From NCBI GenBank assembly GCA_937941555.1, contig CALDHJ010000189.1:1-13350 (forward strand): DNA of 13,350 nt. Reading direction: 5' to 3'. Below, one piece after another: positions 1-6,910 of the stretch. This DNA is from an uncultured Granulosicoccaceae bacterium. GTDB lineage: Bacteria; Pseudomonadota; Gammaproteobacteria; CALCKW01. The translations under genes and the position numbers were made by a program. The notes under the pieces were generated by a model. That model had not been told where the DNA came from and did not search any database. It saw only the letters and a list, made by a program, of their open reading frames with translations. Numbering within the stretch: position 1 is the stretch's first letter; each line of letters opens with the position of its first letter.

Positions 1-471
1 GTCATGCGGTTTTGGTTTGTGTGGTCCAAGGCACAGCTCGTTGCCCGTTTTTCCGGACATTCTCTCGCGGCATCAGGGCCGCATGTGGAGTCATCCGGCG
101 ACACTGGCGTGCGCTCGCCCGCCAACACTCCACGCACAGCCATTTCGCAATCAGGCACTGATGAGTTGTCAACGCCGGTCGAACCCGGAACCTCTGTGGC
201 CGATTCGCGTTGTGCTGCACGGGCGGTGGATGCATAGGGCAGCACTGAAGCGAGGTTATGCCGAATGCAGCAAGACGGTTGGTCTCTGTGACGTTTGCAG
301 TGCAAAGCTGATCGAGAAACGTCGGTCAACCCGTCTTGCGGTTGCGTTAAATCTTTTCGGACTTTCGCCTTTCCGGATGGGTTGGCTCGCTGTTGTGGGG
401 TTTGGTCGGCGCGTGAACTGAACGTCGTCGCAGCGAGGGCTGTGTACTACGAAGTGTGTCCAGGCGTGCCA

Positions 472-487
472 GTCGTGTCACCACGAC
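472..487. repeat. Inverted repeat, 6-base arms
   Basis: GTCGTG (472-477) and CACGAC (482-487) are exact reverse complements separated by four bases. The site lies about 130 bases before the LysR start and has the same 4-base spacer as the two dyads at 544-559 and 574-593. A short dyad like this can arise by chance, so it is listed mainly because of the company it keeps. Confidence 0.3.
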
Positions 488-543
488 ATGTTCCGTGTAC
501 CTGTGTGTCACATCGCACAAGGCTGACGGCGGTGATCTGACGG

Positions 544-559
544 TTCATTGTTTAATGAA
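544..559. promoter_or_regulatory. Dyad upstream of the LysR gene (candidate operator 1)
   Basis: TTCATT (544-549) and AATGAA (554-559) are perfect 6-base arms around GTTT. The dyad sits in the AT-rich stretch 57 to 72 bases before the GTG start of the LysR gene, a usual place for an autoregulatory operator. Its centre is 32 bases, close to three helical turns, from the centre of the next dyad. The operator role is inferred from position and symmetry. Confidence 0.4.
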
Positions 560-573
560 TCCATATCTAGCGG

Positions 574-593
574 TATTATCGGACTCGATAATA
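574..593. promoter_or_regulatory. Dyad upstream of the LysR gene (candidate operator 2)
   Basis: TATTATCG (574-581) and CGATAATA (586-593) are perfect 8-base arms around GACT, ending 22 bases before the GTG start. This is the strongest inverted repeat in the upstream region. An RNA hairpin could form, but an AT-rich dyad at this distance more likely binds a dimeric protein. The LysR product is the obvious candidate, although the symmetry does not exactly match the classical T-N11-A box. Confidence 0.5.
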
Positions 594-615
594 TTGAAAA
601 CGTGACAACCAATCT

Positions 616-1527
616 GTGGACACAGACGCTATTCGCTTGTTCGTTCGCGCTGCAGAGCGACTCAACATCAGTCACGCCGGGCGCGAATTGGGCCTGGCGC
701 CTGCGGTGGCCGGCGCTCGCCTCGCGAAACTCGAGAAGACCCTGAAGGCCGACCTCCTGCACCGTTCGACTCGCCGGGTGTCGCTGTCGCTTGAGGGTGA
801 GACTTTCCTGCCCTACGCGCGCGATATCCTGGCGCAGGAACGCGCGGCCCTCGCTGCATTGGGTTTGGGCAACGACACCCCGAGCGGCACTCTGCGTTTC
901 ACGGCGCCGAGCACCTTTGCCCAACGTTACATCGCACCACTGTTGCCGGATTTTTTGCAGCGGTACCCGCAGATGCAGCTCGACCTGCGGTTCTCTGACG
1001 CTCGCTTCGATCTGATCGACGGTAGCTACGATCTGGCATTGCGCAACGCGCTGCCCGAAGACGCGAACCTCAACGGCCGTAAGCTGTGCGATGACAGCCA
1101 CGTGTTGTGCGCCGCCCCGGCGTACCTTCGAGCTCAGGGCATCCCGACTCACCCCGACGCGCTCGCGTCTCACACGGTGATTGCCTTTCGCGGTTTCTCG
1201 TCGGTCGATCTGGTCTCGTCGGCTGGTGAGGCGTTTGCCTATCAGCCGGAAAAGTCCGGCAGTCGGCTCGTCATGGACGATGGGCTCAGCATGAAGCGCG
1301 CGACCCTTGCCGGGGCCGGCATTTCTCTGAACTCGCGTTGGAGTGTGCACGAAGAGCTTGCGTCCGGCACATTGCAAGTCGTGTTAGCCGACTTTCCGGT
1401 CGACACACGTTCAGCACTGTGGTTGGTGTACCCCAAATCCAATGTGCTATCGGCCAAAGTGCGGGTCATGATCGATTTTCTTGTCGGGGAGTTGGCTGAT
1501 CCGCTGCCGTGGGACACACCTAACTGA
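616..1527 (+). CDS. LysR-family transcriptional regulator
   Basis: This 303-residue protein has the usual length and layout of a LysR regulator. Residues 1-60 form the winged helix-turn-helix (AIRLFVRAAERLNIS, then the recognition region ending LHRSTRRVSLSLEGE). A linker helix follows, and an effector-binding domain runs from about residue 88 (LRFTAPSTFAQRYIAPLLPDFL) to the end. The C-terminal half resembles the CrgA/PBP2-like subgroup. The GTG at 616 is chosen because an in-frame stop lies at 595-597 and no other start falls between; there is no clear ribosome binding site, so translation may be leaderless or weak. Inverted repeats just upstream suggest autoregulation. The next gene (DM13 protein) is on the same strand after 92 bases and could be a target, but neither effector nor target can be read from the sequence. 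Confidence 0.9.
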   Translation: MDTDAIRLFVRAAERLNISHAGRELGLAPAVAGARLAKLEKTLKADLLHRSTRRVSLSLEGETFLPYARDILAQERAALAALGLGNDTPSGTLRFTAPSTFAQRYIAPLLPDFLQRYPQMQLDLRFSDARFDLIDGSYDLALRNALPEDANLNGRKLCDDSHVLCAAPAYLRAQGIPTHPDALASHTVIAFRGFSSVDLVSSAGEAFAYQPEKSGSRLVMDDGLSMKRATLAGAGISLNSRWSVHEELASGTLQVVLADFPVDTRSALWLVYPKSNVLSAKVRVMIDFLVGELADPLPWDTPN

Positions 1528-1619
1528 AAGCAGTCGTCGCGGTCGGTGGCGTCAAGGCTGGGCCTGTGTGTATCGATGGGCTATCGTATCGGGCGACACG
1601 GACGGGTTGAGGCCATCCC

Positions 1620-2087
1620 ATGAAGAAAGTGATCTTGCTCGTAACGCACGCCGGGTGTGTGGCGCTCGGTTTCGCGCTTGGCATCTACCTGTTGCCGATT
1701 CTCACGGCCCCCAAAGGGCCGAGTGACACGGACGTGGCGGCTGTGATGGAGGCGGCAGCCTATTCGGCCGAGTTCAAACGCGACCTCGAGGGTAGTGACT
1801 TCCTGCACTGGGGTGAGGGCACAGTGTCAATCACGGCGCAGTCGATAGCGCTCGAGGGCAAGATCGCCCCGGGGCCCGACTACCGACTGTACCTGTCGCC
1901 GGAATTTGTCGAGACCGAGGCGGCATTCGAAGCGTTGAAGTCCGAGATGGTCGAGGTGTCGGACGTCAAGACATTCGAGAATTTTCTGGTGTCGGTGCCG
2001 CCAACGATAGACCCCGGTGCCTACAACACGGTCGTGATCTGGTGCGAGTCCTTTGGTGAATTCATTACGGCCGCGCAATACCGTTAA
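1620..2087 (+). CDS. Membrane-anchored DM13-domain protein
   Basis: A 155-residue protein with an N-terminal hydrophobic segment (residues about 4-28) that acts as a signal anchor or uncleaved signal peptide, placing the rest in the periplasm. Residues about 56-153 match the DM13 pattern: GSDFLHWGEGTVSI, then GPDYRLYLSP (85-94), then YNTVVIWCESFGEFITAA (135-152). The single cysteine of the soluble domain, Cys142 in the VVIWC motif, is the conserved DM13 cysteine. DM13 has been proposed to be a redox or electron-transfer domain, but its function is not established. The start is supported by GAGG seven bases before the ATG. It follows the LysR gene on the same strand and converges on the prpF-like gene, with 21 bases between the two stops. 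Confidence 0.8.
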   Translation: MKKVILLVTHAGCVALGFALGIYLLPILTAPKGPSDTDVAAVMEAAAYSAEFKRDLEGSDFLHWGEGTVSITAQSIALEGKIAPGPDYRLYLSPEFVETEAAFEALKSEMVEVSDVKTFENFLVSVPPTIDPGAYNTVVIWCESFGEFITAAQYR

Positions 2088-2108
2088 GTCTGCCCGTCGG
2101 GCTGGCGG

Positions 2109-3194
2109 TCAATCGAGAAGCGCACGCGGCACGTAGACGTGCCCGTCAGCGAGCTTGCGCGCGGTGCGGACCAGACCTGCAGATTCCAGAGAGAAACGCT
2201 CGGCTTCCAGGCTGAAGTCGACCAGCACGTCGAGCTGTCCACTCGGGTGTTCGACCGCGATATCCGCCGGCGAACTCGGCGGACGTTGCAACAGACCGTC
2301 CGAGACGGTGCCGGGCATCAAGGCGCAGACGGCAAGGCACTGCCCGCCGGTGACAGCCATGCTCGGGTGGGTTTTCCACGGCATGAAGTAGCGCGTCGCA
2401 ACCGTGCCGCCGTCCCGAGCGGGTGCCATGACGGCAAATTTCGGCGTGACCGACTCGCTGACATCGCCCATGCCCATGGCGACACCGGCTTGCATCCTGA
2501 TCGCTTCGAGCCGCTCGAAGAAGGCGGTGTTGGCGTCGAGTTCGGCGGCACTCTCATAGCCGCTGATGCCCATGTCTTCGGCCTGGGCAATCACGACCGG
2601 CATGGCGACGTCGAGGCAGGTCACGTCAACGCCGTTGAAGGTTTCACGCAGATTGCCCGTCGGCAGCATCGCGCCCGTCACCGACCCGGCAACATCGGCA
2701 AACCGCAGCGGGATGGGGGACGCGGTGCCGGGCACACCGGCTATCGCGCAATCGCCGTCGTAGACCGGGGCGCCGTCGTCGGTCTGCACCGTGGCCGTCA
2801 CGCGGGCACCGGTATTGACTGCCCGAATGCGCACCTCTGTCGAGTCCCCGGTCGCCTCGATCAGGCCCATCTCGATGGCCGCAGGCCCGACGCCCGACAG
2901 GATATTGCCGCAGGTGGGTTTGAAATCGACCAGGCGTTCTTCGACCGAGACCTGTGCGAAGAAATAGTCGATGTCGGCATCAGCGGCGTCCGAGCGCGAG
3001 AGCATCGCCACTTTGGTGGTGACGGCTACGCCACCGCCGATGCCGTCGATGTTGATCGGGTGGCCGGCGCCGACGATGGCCATCAGGACCTCCGCCAGGG
3101 AGTCGAGGTCTTGCGGCACGTCATCGCGTCGAAAGTAGGGGCCGCGCGAGCTGCCGCCACGCATGAACCAGTAGGGGATAGCAGTTTGCGTCAT
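2109..3194 (-). CDS. PrpF/GalD-family isomerase (4-oxalomesaconate tautomerase-like)
   Basis: A 361-residue cytosolic enzyme of the PrpF superfamily (diaminopimelate-epimerase fold). These enzymes shift a double bond in unsaturated carboxylic acids: PrpF acts on 2-methylaconitate, GalD on 4-oxalomesaconate, and YbhH-type members on aconitates. Family signatures are IPYWFMRGGSSRG (residues 6-18), GIGGGVAVTTK ending at Lys61, KPTCGN with Cys95, HPSMAVTGG (276-284) and RTARKL (343-348). Lys61 and Cys95 are 34 residues apart, the spacing I recall for the important Lys and Cys of Shewanella PrpF. ATG 3194 is preferred over GTG 3221: it starts at the family's conserved N-terminus and has CAGGG nine bases upstream. 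It lies downstream of a tripartite carboxylate transporter on the same strand, so it probably processes the imported acid. The exact substrate is unknown. Confidence 0.85.
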   Translation of the reverse strand: MTQTAIPYWFMRGGSSRGPYFRRDDVPQDLDSLAEVLMAIVGAGHPINIDGIGGGVAVTTKVAMLSRSDAADADIDYFFAQVSVEERLVDFKPTCGNILSGVGPAAIEMGLIEATGDSTEVRIRAVNTGARVTATVQTDDGAPVYDGDCAIAGVPGTASPIPLRFADVAGSVTGAMLPTGNLRETFNGVDVTCLDVAMPVVIAQAEDMGISGYESAAELDANTAFFERLEAIRMQAGVAMGMGDVSESVTPKFAVMAPARDGGTVATRYFMPWKTHPSMAVTGGQCLAVCALMPGTVSDGLLQRPPSSPADIAVEHPSGQLDVLVDFSLEAERFSLESAGLVRTARKLADGHVYVPRALLD

Positions 3195-3304
3195 GGTGTC
3201 AGGCCCTGCAGGTGAATGCACTGCGCTACTGTGGCAGACCGGGATTCGATCGATGCAACGAACGCGAGTGCGCGGGTATGCGGTGCGGGTAGTGTCTCAT
3301 GCAT
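3191..3304 (-). CDS. Possible 37-residue leader ORF coupled to the prpF-like gene
   Basis: A short minus-strand frame begins at ATG 3304, with GGGAG six bases upstream, the best ribosome binding site in the gap. It ends in a TGA whose bases overlap the prpF-like ATG (ATGA at 3194-3191). The predicted peptide (MHETLPAPHTR... ending CIHLQGLTP) matches no family I know and has no membrane segment. The frame stays open upstream to 3523, but that part is Arg-rich and unlike a protein. An ATGA overlap is typical of translational coupling, so this may be a leader that sets prpF translation. It could also be chance. Confidence 0.3.
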   Translation of the reverse strand: MHETLPAPHTRALAFVASIESRSATVAQCIHLQGLTP

Positions 3305-3531
3305 GCGTTTCTCCCGGTCAGTCACGCTGCCGAACTCTATCCGGGATGGCGACGTCGAGTCCGTGCGCTGGTTGTAGCGGGTTTCGGCGCGAGCAGCAAA
3401 CGCAGCTTTCGCACTGGCCAGGCGGCTGGTGCGCAGCGAAGCGTCGCATGGGCCAGCGCTCATGGCGACAAAGGCTTCGTCAATCTCGACGCGGCCTCGC
3501 CGTCTCCGGGAGCGAGACTGCACACGGCGCC
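3195..3531. other. 337-base gap between the transporter and isomerase genes
   Basis: The gap breaks an otherwise compact locus. It holds a hairpin directly after the transporter stop (3498-3529) and the possible leader ORF at 3191-3304. Both strands carry open frames through it, but they are Arg-rich and show no family features. No clean promoter is visible. The hairpin and the length suggest that the isomerase gene may have its own promoter here. Confidence 0.45.
3498..3529 (-). terminator. Imperfect hairpin just after the transporter gene
   Basis: On the plus strand CGCC (3498-3501) plus GTCTC (3502-3506) pair with GAGAC (3514-3518) and GGCG (3526-3529), leaving a 7-base loop and a 7-base one-sided bulge. 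It starts within a few bases of the tctA-tctB stop at 3532. No U-run follows on the minus strand, so it may stabilise the upstream mRNA or act with Rho rather than be a classical terminator. Confidence 0.3.
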
Positions 3532-5562
3532 TCAGTTCAGTGGCCAGGGCAGGTCGGTGATTGATTGCAAGAGCCCGGGTGGAAAATCACGGTTCAACGA
3601 GCTCGCCATCAAACACATGAACGCAATGCCGCAGGCCGCAAGTGCCGTGGCGTGTGCCCAGCCGAGACCCGCTCGCCAACGCAGGAATGAGAGCAGGAAA
3701 CCGCACAGGGCAAGGATGTAACCGACCAGCCCGGTGGCGATGATCAGGCCCGCAAGCCAGGCGAGTGCGCCCCACAGCCCGCCGGGTGCGTCGGCATCTT
3801 CACCGGCAACCTCTTTGTCGGCGAAGACGGCGTCGCCCTCGGGCCGCAAGATCATCTGCACCGACAGCACCAGGCACGCAAGCAGCGCCACGGTGCCGAT
3901 AACCAGCGGCACAACCTTGTCGGTAAAGGCGTAGTCGGGAATGGCGTTGGCGTTGACCAGTGCCGCGATCAGGTACGCGGTGATGATGAGCAGAAAGATA
4001 AGGGGTGCGCGTTTGCTGCCTGATGCCACATCGCCCTCGGCCATGATGCGCTTTGATTGGCGAATGCCCACCACCACTGACACCACAGTGACCACGATCA
4101 GCGTCAGGACGATAGGGCTGAATACGTAGTCCATGCCGGCGTCAAAATCCTTGCGGAACCGGAAGCTTGCAATCTGAAAGGCCTGGTTGGAAAAATTCTC
4201 GACCGGGTCGGAGAGCACGAAGCCGATCAGGAATGCCGGGCGAGACCAATCGAATCGGCGTAGAAAAATGCCAATCAAACCGATGATGAAAAGTGCCAGC
4301 AGGTCTTCGAAATTTTGCCCGCTCTGGAATGCGGCGAAGGCGATCAGCATGAACAGGAACGGTGCGAGCAGGGTAAATCGGATGGTCGTGAGTTTGGCGA
4401 TACCGCCTGCGGCCATGATGCAGATCACCGTGCCGAAGACGTTAGCGAGCGCGAGCAACCAGACGATGCCGTAGGTCACGTCGAGGTTGTCTTTCAGCAT
4501 GTTGGGACCGACTTCGATCTCACCGCTACCGAGCAGTGCCACCGCACCGATGAAGATGGCCATCGAGCCCGATCCCGGAATGCCGAAAAGCAAGGTTGGC
4601 ACCAATCCGCCACCTTCCTTTGCGTTGTTGGACGACTCTGGTCCGATCACGCCACGGATCTCGCCTTTGCCGAAGCGGGACTTGTCCGGTGTGGTCTGCA
4701 CCGCGTGGCCGTAGGCGATCCAATCAACTACCGAGCCACCCAGGCCCGGTATGACGCCGACGACCACACCGATCAGCGAGCAGCGCACCGACAGCCATTT
4801 GTTGGCAAACCAGTCCTTGACACCGGCTGACCAGCCGGCGCCCAGTGTGGCGCTGCGCGAGATGCTTTTGTCCTGGCGCAAAAGCGAGACGATCTCCGGG
4901 ATGGCAAAAATGCCGAGGCCGACGATCACGAGCTTCAGCCCGTCGGTGAGATAGGGGATGTCGTAGCTCGCCATGCGCAGGCTACCGCCCGCGTCGGCTT
5001 CGCCGATGGTGCCGATCATCATGCCCAGGCCCGCCGCGGCAAGCCCTTTCAGCGGTACTCGGCCCGCGAGCACGGCCACCATCGAGAGACCGAGCACAGT
5101 GACCATGAGCATTTCCGGCAGGCCGAACGCCAATACAATTGGTCTGGCAACCAGGATGAAGACCGTGAGAAACAGCGCTCCGACTAGGCCGCCAAACAGC
5201 GAAGATGTGAAGGCCGCGGCGAGGGCGCGAGCGGCCTCGCCATTGCGCGCGAGCGGAAAGCCGTCGAGTACGGTCGCCTGAGAGGCCGAGCTGCCCGGGA
5301 TACCCATAAGCACGGACGCGAACGTGTCGGAAGTCGGCACGACTGCCAGCATGCCGATCATCAATGCGAGACCCATCACCGGGTCCATACCGAACATGAA
5401 GGGCAGGATCAGCGAGAGGCCCGCGATACCTCCAAGCCCCGGAAAGACACCAATGCCCAACCCCATGACCACGCCGAGCAGCAGGTAGGCGAGCACGGCG
5501 GGCTGCAGGATCAACGTCCACGCATCGAGTAGTGCGGGTAGGGCTTGTGAGATGGCGTCCAC
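3532..5562 (-). CDS. Fused TctA-TctB membrane subunit of a tripartite tricarboxylate transporter
   Basis: A 676-residue inner-membrane protein that joins both membrane subunits of a TTT carboxylate transporter. Residues about 1-500 are TctA, the large subunit, in two related halves. The first has PGLGG (41-45) and GIPGSSASQ (87-95); the second has PGLGGS (272-277), GVIGPESSNNA (304-314) and GIPGSGSM (327-334). After a charged linker (about 500-520), residues 520-665 hold about four hydrophobic helices with a TctB-like arrangement, including an acidic Glu/Asp-rich loop near 583-592. Free TctA is usually about 500 residues and TctB about 150, and no separate tctB is present. GTG 5562 is chosen over TTG 5583 because AAGAG lies eight bases upstream and VDAISQALPALL matches usual TctA N-termini. 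A hairpin separates it from the upstream tctC. It should move the ligand delivered by TctC using an ion gradient. Confidence 0.88.
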   Translation of the reverse strand: MDAISQALPALLDAWTLILQPAVLAYLLLGVVMGLGIGVFPGLGGIAGLSLILPFMFGMDPVMGLALMIGMLAVVPTSDTFASVLMGIPGSSASQATVLDGFPLARNGEAARALAAAFTSSLFGGLVGALFLTVFILVARPIVLAFGLPEMLMVTVLGLSMVAVLAGRVPLKGLAAAGLGMMIGTIGEADAGGSLRMASYDIPYLTDGLKLVIVGLGIFAIPEIVSLLRQDKSISRSATLGAGWSAGVKDWFANKWLSVRCSLIGVVVGVIPGLGGSVVDWIAYGHAVQTTPDKSRFGKGEIRGVIGPESSNNAKEGGGLVPTLLFGIPGSGSMAIFIGAVALLGSGEIEVGPNMLKDNLDVTYGIVWLLALANVFGTVICIMAAGGIAKLTTIRFTLLAPFLFMLIAFAAFQSGQNFEDLLALFIIGLIGIFLRRFDWSRPAFLIGFVLSDPVENFSNQAFQIASFRFRKDFDAGMDYVFSPIVLTLIVVTVVSVVVGIRQSKRIMAEGDVASGSKRAPLIFLLIITAYLIAALVNANAIPDYAFTDKVVPLVIGTVALLACLVLSVQMILRPEGDAVFADKEVAGEDADAPGGLWGALAWLAGLIIATGLVGYILALCGFLLSFLRWRAGLGWAHATALAACGIAFMCLMASSLNRDFPPGLLQSITDLPWPLN

Positions 5563-5589
5563 GCAATCGTCTCTTGGAGTCAAAATGCA

Positions 5590-5618
5590 ACACCCGAGCA
5601 GCGAAACGGCTCGGGTGT
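5590..5618 (-). terminator. Strong hairpin between tctC and tctA-tctB
   Basis: ACACCCGAGC (5590-5599) and GCTCGGGTGT (5609-5618) form a perfect 10-base-pair stem with a 9-base loop. On the minus strand it is followed by TTGCATTTTG, a weak T-rich tail. Its place, after the binding-protein gene and before the membrane-subunit gene, suits a partial terminator or 3' stabiliser that gives more binding protein than transporter. The hairpin is directly visible; the effect on transcription is inferred. Confidence 0.65.
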
Positions 5619-5669
5619 GCTGTACAGGTCGCGCACCGCCTCAGAGTGAGTGGTACGCACAGACGCTGT

Positions 5670-6755
5670 TTACTTCAGTTCAACACCGTAGGCGTCTTTC
5701 AGCCAGCCTTTGACAAAGGCCTTGGCGCTATCCGGCACATTGATCGCGGTGTCGAGTGCGGCCTGGGCCTCATCACCGACATAGACGGCGTACTTGCCCA
5801 CTCGGCTGGCGGAAATCTCGGCAAAGTCGGCACGGTTGCGCACGGCATCAAACGCGGCGACATAGGTGTCGATTACGTCTTGTGGCGTGCCGGCCGGCAA
5901 AAAGGCAATTTTCTGTGTCGGGAAGCCAGAGATGAAGAAGGCTTTCCACGCGTCCCATTGTTCGCCAGACGTTTCGCAGTTGGCGGTGGCATCGCACACT
6001 TCCTGGAAGGTCGGCATATCGGGGAAGGTCGGGTCGCGCACGATATCGTCGCCGGCGAGTGTGCCCCAGGTCATCATGGGTACGGCGGTGCCATTGGCAA
6101 CCAGTTCGGCCGATCCCTTGAGGTAGCCGGAGGACGTCTGGTAGTCGATGGTCGCTTCGCCACGCTCGAACATCAGTCGGCCGTCGCCTCGGCCCTTGAT
6201 ACCGAACACCGGCTCCACGTTCAGGCCGAGCATCTCCCATGCGAGCAGCGGTACCAGGTCGAGTCGGGTCGCACCCTGACTGCCGTAGATGTAATCCGAT
6301 CCGGCAATGCTTTCACCGGTGCCGTTGTAGAGCGCGCCGTCGGCCGCGTTGAGATAGGCCACGCCGCCGGTGCCAGAGGCCATGACGGGGTTCCAGTCGT
6401 TGTACTCGTAGCGTACGCGCGGGTCGCCGAGCAGGTAGGGAAACTGCGTGGAGCCCGAGGTGCCGAACAGCAGCGTGCCGTCGGAGTGGGTTTGCTCCTG
6501 GAACCAGTTCGCCCCTTTGGTCGATCCGGCGCCCGGCATAAACTTCACCACCACGGTGGGCTGGCCGGGCAGGGCTTCGGACAGCAACGGAGCGAAGAAA
6601 TTGGCCCACTTTGCAGATCCGCCGGTTTCCGAGAAGGGGATCACCCACTCGATTGTCTTGCCGCTGAAATCGACCTCTGCTGCAACGGGTGCGGCGAGGC
6701 TGAGCGCGGCTACGGTACCGATCACGGTGCTTTGTACACAGTGTTTGATGGTCAT
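5670..6755 (-). CDS. TctC-like periplasmic substrate-binding protein of the TTT system
   Basis: A 361-residue binding protein of the TctC/Bug family. Residues 1-26 are a signal peptide (Lys4, a hydrophobic core, then AAPVAA before EV). The mature part begins with the family pattern IEWVIPFSETGGSAKWA (35-51), where most members have VPF-PGG, and continues with PGAGSTKGANW (74-84), the usual PGAGG ligand-binding segment. Most relatives are about 320 residues, so this is a long and divergent member. Cys254 and Cys260 may form a small disulfide loop. ATG 6755 is preferred because GGAGG lies seven bases upstream. It is the first gene of the minus-strand transporter operon and is transcribed divergently from the two-component genes. 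It should capture a carboxylate in the periplasm and pass it to the TctA-TctB protein; the ligand is not evident. Confidence 0.87.
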   Translation of the reverse strand: MTIKHCVQSTVIGTVAALSLAAPVAAEVDFSGKTIEWVIPFSETGGSAKWANFFAPLLSEALPGQPTVVVKFMPGAGSTKGANWFQEQTHSDGTLLFGTSGSTQFPYLLGDPRVRYEYNDWNPVMASGTGGVAYLNAADGALYNGTGESIAGSDYIYGSQGATRLDLVPLLAWEMLGLNVEPVFGIKGRGDGRLMFERGEATIDYQTSSGYLKGSAELVANGTAVPMMTWGTLAGDDIVRDPTFPDMPTFQEVCDATANCETSGEQWDAWKAFFISGFPTQKIAFLPAGTPQDVIDTYVAAFDAVRNRADFAEISASRVGKYAVYVGDEAQAALDTAINVPDSAKAFVKGWLKDAYGVELK

Positions 6756-6910
6756 GTTGTGTCCTCCAGGATTCCCTGTGAATATCACCGCGGGGTCTGC
6801 CCGGGGTAATGCATGTCAGTCAGTAACGGGGCAGCAAACTACTTGATATGCCCAGCTTCTGCGAGATACTACCGACTGAAGCTTGTGCGAAGCTTGCCAC
6901 CGACCGAGCC
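6756..6910. promoter_or_regulatory. Divergent regulatory region between tctC and the response regulator
   Basis: These 155 bases must hold the promoters of both the transporter operon (leftward) and the two-component operon (rightward). The tctC ribosome binding site GGAGG is at its left end. AGCTT-centred repeats lie at its right end and are listed separately. I found no convincing sigma-70 pair and no sigma-54 GG-N10-GC element. Divergence of a transporter and its sensor-regulator pair is the usual arrangement for TctCBA/TctDE. Confidence 0.6.
6854..6896 (+). repeat. Direct repeats with 11-base period before the response-regulator gene
   Basis: GAAGCTTG occurs at 6878-6885 and again at 6889-6896, exactly 11 bases apart. 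A third related copy, AGCTTCTGCGA at 6854-6864, resembles AGCTTGTGCGA at 6880-6890. OmpR/PhoB-type regulators bind tandem direct repeats with about 11-base spacing, and the adjacent gene encodes one, so this is a plausible operator for it. The repeats overlap the region just before ATG 6911, which would suit autoregulation. Confidence 0.45.

Larger units (their letters stand above)
1..615. other. Upstream region without a recognisable gene
   Basis: No open frame in this stretch resembles a protein family. The ones present are short, Arg/Ser/Pro-rich and overlap each other on both strands, as expected of non-coding DNA. No tRNA or rRNA was recognised. The right end becomes AT-rich from about 541 and holds inverted repeats described separately, so it probably carries the promoter and operators of the LysR gene. 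LysR regulators often face a divergent target gene, but no convincing minus-strand gene starts here. A small unrecognised gene or RNA cannot be excluded. Confidence 0.5.

Noticed and set aside
294..306. TTTGCA-G-TGCAAA palindrome as a regulator site
   Set aside because: Isolated, about 310 bases from the nearest start and short enough to occur by chance.
508..1377. Long minus-strand open frame opposite the LysR gene
   Set aside because: Its product is Arg/Gln-rich with no family signature and lies fully antisense to a clearly recognisable LysR protein; it is a high-GC shadow.
2139..3215. Plus-strand open frame of about 358 codons opposite the prpF-like gene
   Set aside because: The His/Arg/Gly/Asp-rich product has no domain, while the minus strand carries all PrpF-family motifs.
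3299..3721. Plus-strand open frame in the gap after the transporter gene
   Set aside because: It runs antisense into the end of the tctA-tctB gene, has biased composition and no ribosome binding site or family features.
5532..6809. Plus-strand open frame of about 425 codons opposite tctC
   Set aside because: Low-complexity Gly/Arg/Val-rich translation without motifs; the minus strand has a signal peptide, a ribosome binding site and TctC patterns.
6756..6910. Sigma-54 promoter for the tctC or tctD operon
   Set aside because: A TGGCAAG sequence is present on the minus strand but the GG to GC spacing is 8, not 10, and neither kinase nor regulator is of the NtrC type.
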